Shown here piece after piece: positions 6,279-6,555 of a DNA stretch of 6,555 nucleotides. Source of the stretch: Spirochaetaceae bacterium (GTDB lineage: Bacteria > Spirochaetota > Spirochaetia > Treponematales > Treponemataceae). Position 1 is the first letter of the stretch. Each line of letters starts with the position of its first letter. The notes below the pieces were generated by a model that had not been told where the DNA came from, did not search any database, and saw nothing but the letters and a program-made list of their open reading frames with translations. The stretch spans positions 1 through 6,555 of the forward strand of contig JAISVD010000049.1 of the NCBI GenBank assembly GCA_031271875.1, written 5' to 3'. The translations under genes were made by a program, and so were the position numbers.

Positions 6279-6537
6279 CACTCCCTCATCTGACCTGTTA
6301 CCTCTTTTCCTATAGTTTTCAATATCCTCAGGCAACAGAACGGAGGTTTTTCTTTCGGGATTCTGCGGATTCAGATGCGGGTCTATCACGGTAATGGTTT
6401 CGTACTCTTCCGGAGGCAAATCAAGGACTGATTGTAAAAAACCTGCGAGAATATCGGTATTTTTACGGTCGCCAAAGAGTAACTTAAAAACAACATCGCT
6501 TTTGGGGGAAAGCCGTTTGTTTGACATAAAAGGGATA

Positions 6538-6544
6538 CTCCTTT
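6538..6544 (-). promoter_or_regulatory. Shine-Dalgarno AAAGGAG for the Rpn-family remnant
   Basis: On the minus strand AAAGGAG lies ten bases before the ATG at 6527, a slightly long but workable spacing. It supports that start. A TATATAT stretch further upstream, at the window edge, might be part of a -10 element, but the rest of any promoter is outside the window. Confidence 0.7.
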
Positions 6545-6555
6545 ACATATATATC

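Larger units (their letters stand above)
6135..6527 (-). pseudogene. Rpn-family PD-(D/E)XK nuclease/transposase, truncated remnant
   Basis: The minus-strand frame starts at ATG 6527 with MSNKRLSPKSDVVFKLLFGD and continues through DILAGFLQSVLDLPPEEYET and IDPHLNP. This is the N-terminal part of the Rpn (PDDEXK_2, recombination-promoting nuclease / putative transposase) family, usually close to 300 residues long. Family resemblance stops at about residue 64 (near base 6336), exactly where the family normally enters the catalytic core with an LD..., ExQ-type motif. The remaining 66 residues show no family features: they read through the 6241-6278 inverted repeat and 86 bases into the oppC-like gene on the opposite strand. 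The catalytic core is therefore absent and nuclease activity is not expected. The start is intact, with an SD at 6538-6544. Whether a short peptide is still made is unknown; the family call rests on the N-terminal motif. Confidence 0.8.

Overview
The window looks like a bacterial chromosome segment, most likely from a spirochaete of the Treponema group. Three clues point that way: the wording of the SecA C-terminal half, a lipoprotein-type peptide-binding protein partnered with two permeases of a long-loop subclass, and a remnant of the Rpn (PD-(D/E)XK) nuclease/transposase family that is abundant in host-associated treponemes. None of these proves the assignment. Base composition looks moderate, near half G+C, and is even across the large genes.

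Layout. Positions 1-1699 hold the last 565 codons of secA, the motor ATPase of the Sec translocon, followed at once by a strong intrinsic terminator (1715-1750). Positions 1751-2061 are non-coding. They carry three direct copies of TAAAGCTCTGTCCC and then a good sigma70-type promoter (TTGACA / TATAAA) whose spacer contains a run of seven C. Positions 2062-6220 form one operon of three genes on the + strand: a family 5 solute-binding lipoprotein (2062-3960), an OppB/DppB-type permease (3968-5071) and an OppC/DppC-type permease (5087-6220). Gene spacings are 7 and 15 bases. No ATPase gene (OppD/OppF) lies in the window.

The right end (6175-6555) is rearranged or repeat-rich. A 17-bp bulged hairpin forms the last codons of the oppC-like gene, and a second, nearly perfect 17-bp hairpin lies 24 bp further on. 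Pointing left from 6527 is an Rpn-family gene that keeps its ribosome binding site and about 64 N-terminal residues but loses homology just where the catalytic core should begin.

Together, the lipoprotein would capture an oligopeptide or similar solute outside the cytoplasmic membrane and pass it to the permease heterodimer, which would need ATPases encoded elsewhere. SecA is a separate housekeeping unit. I found no clearly new multi-gene system. The most interesting signals are regulatory and repeat-related: the C7 promoter spacer, the apparently leaderless start of the lipoprotein gene, the CTGTCCC-containing repeats, and the paired hairpins next to the Rpn remnant.
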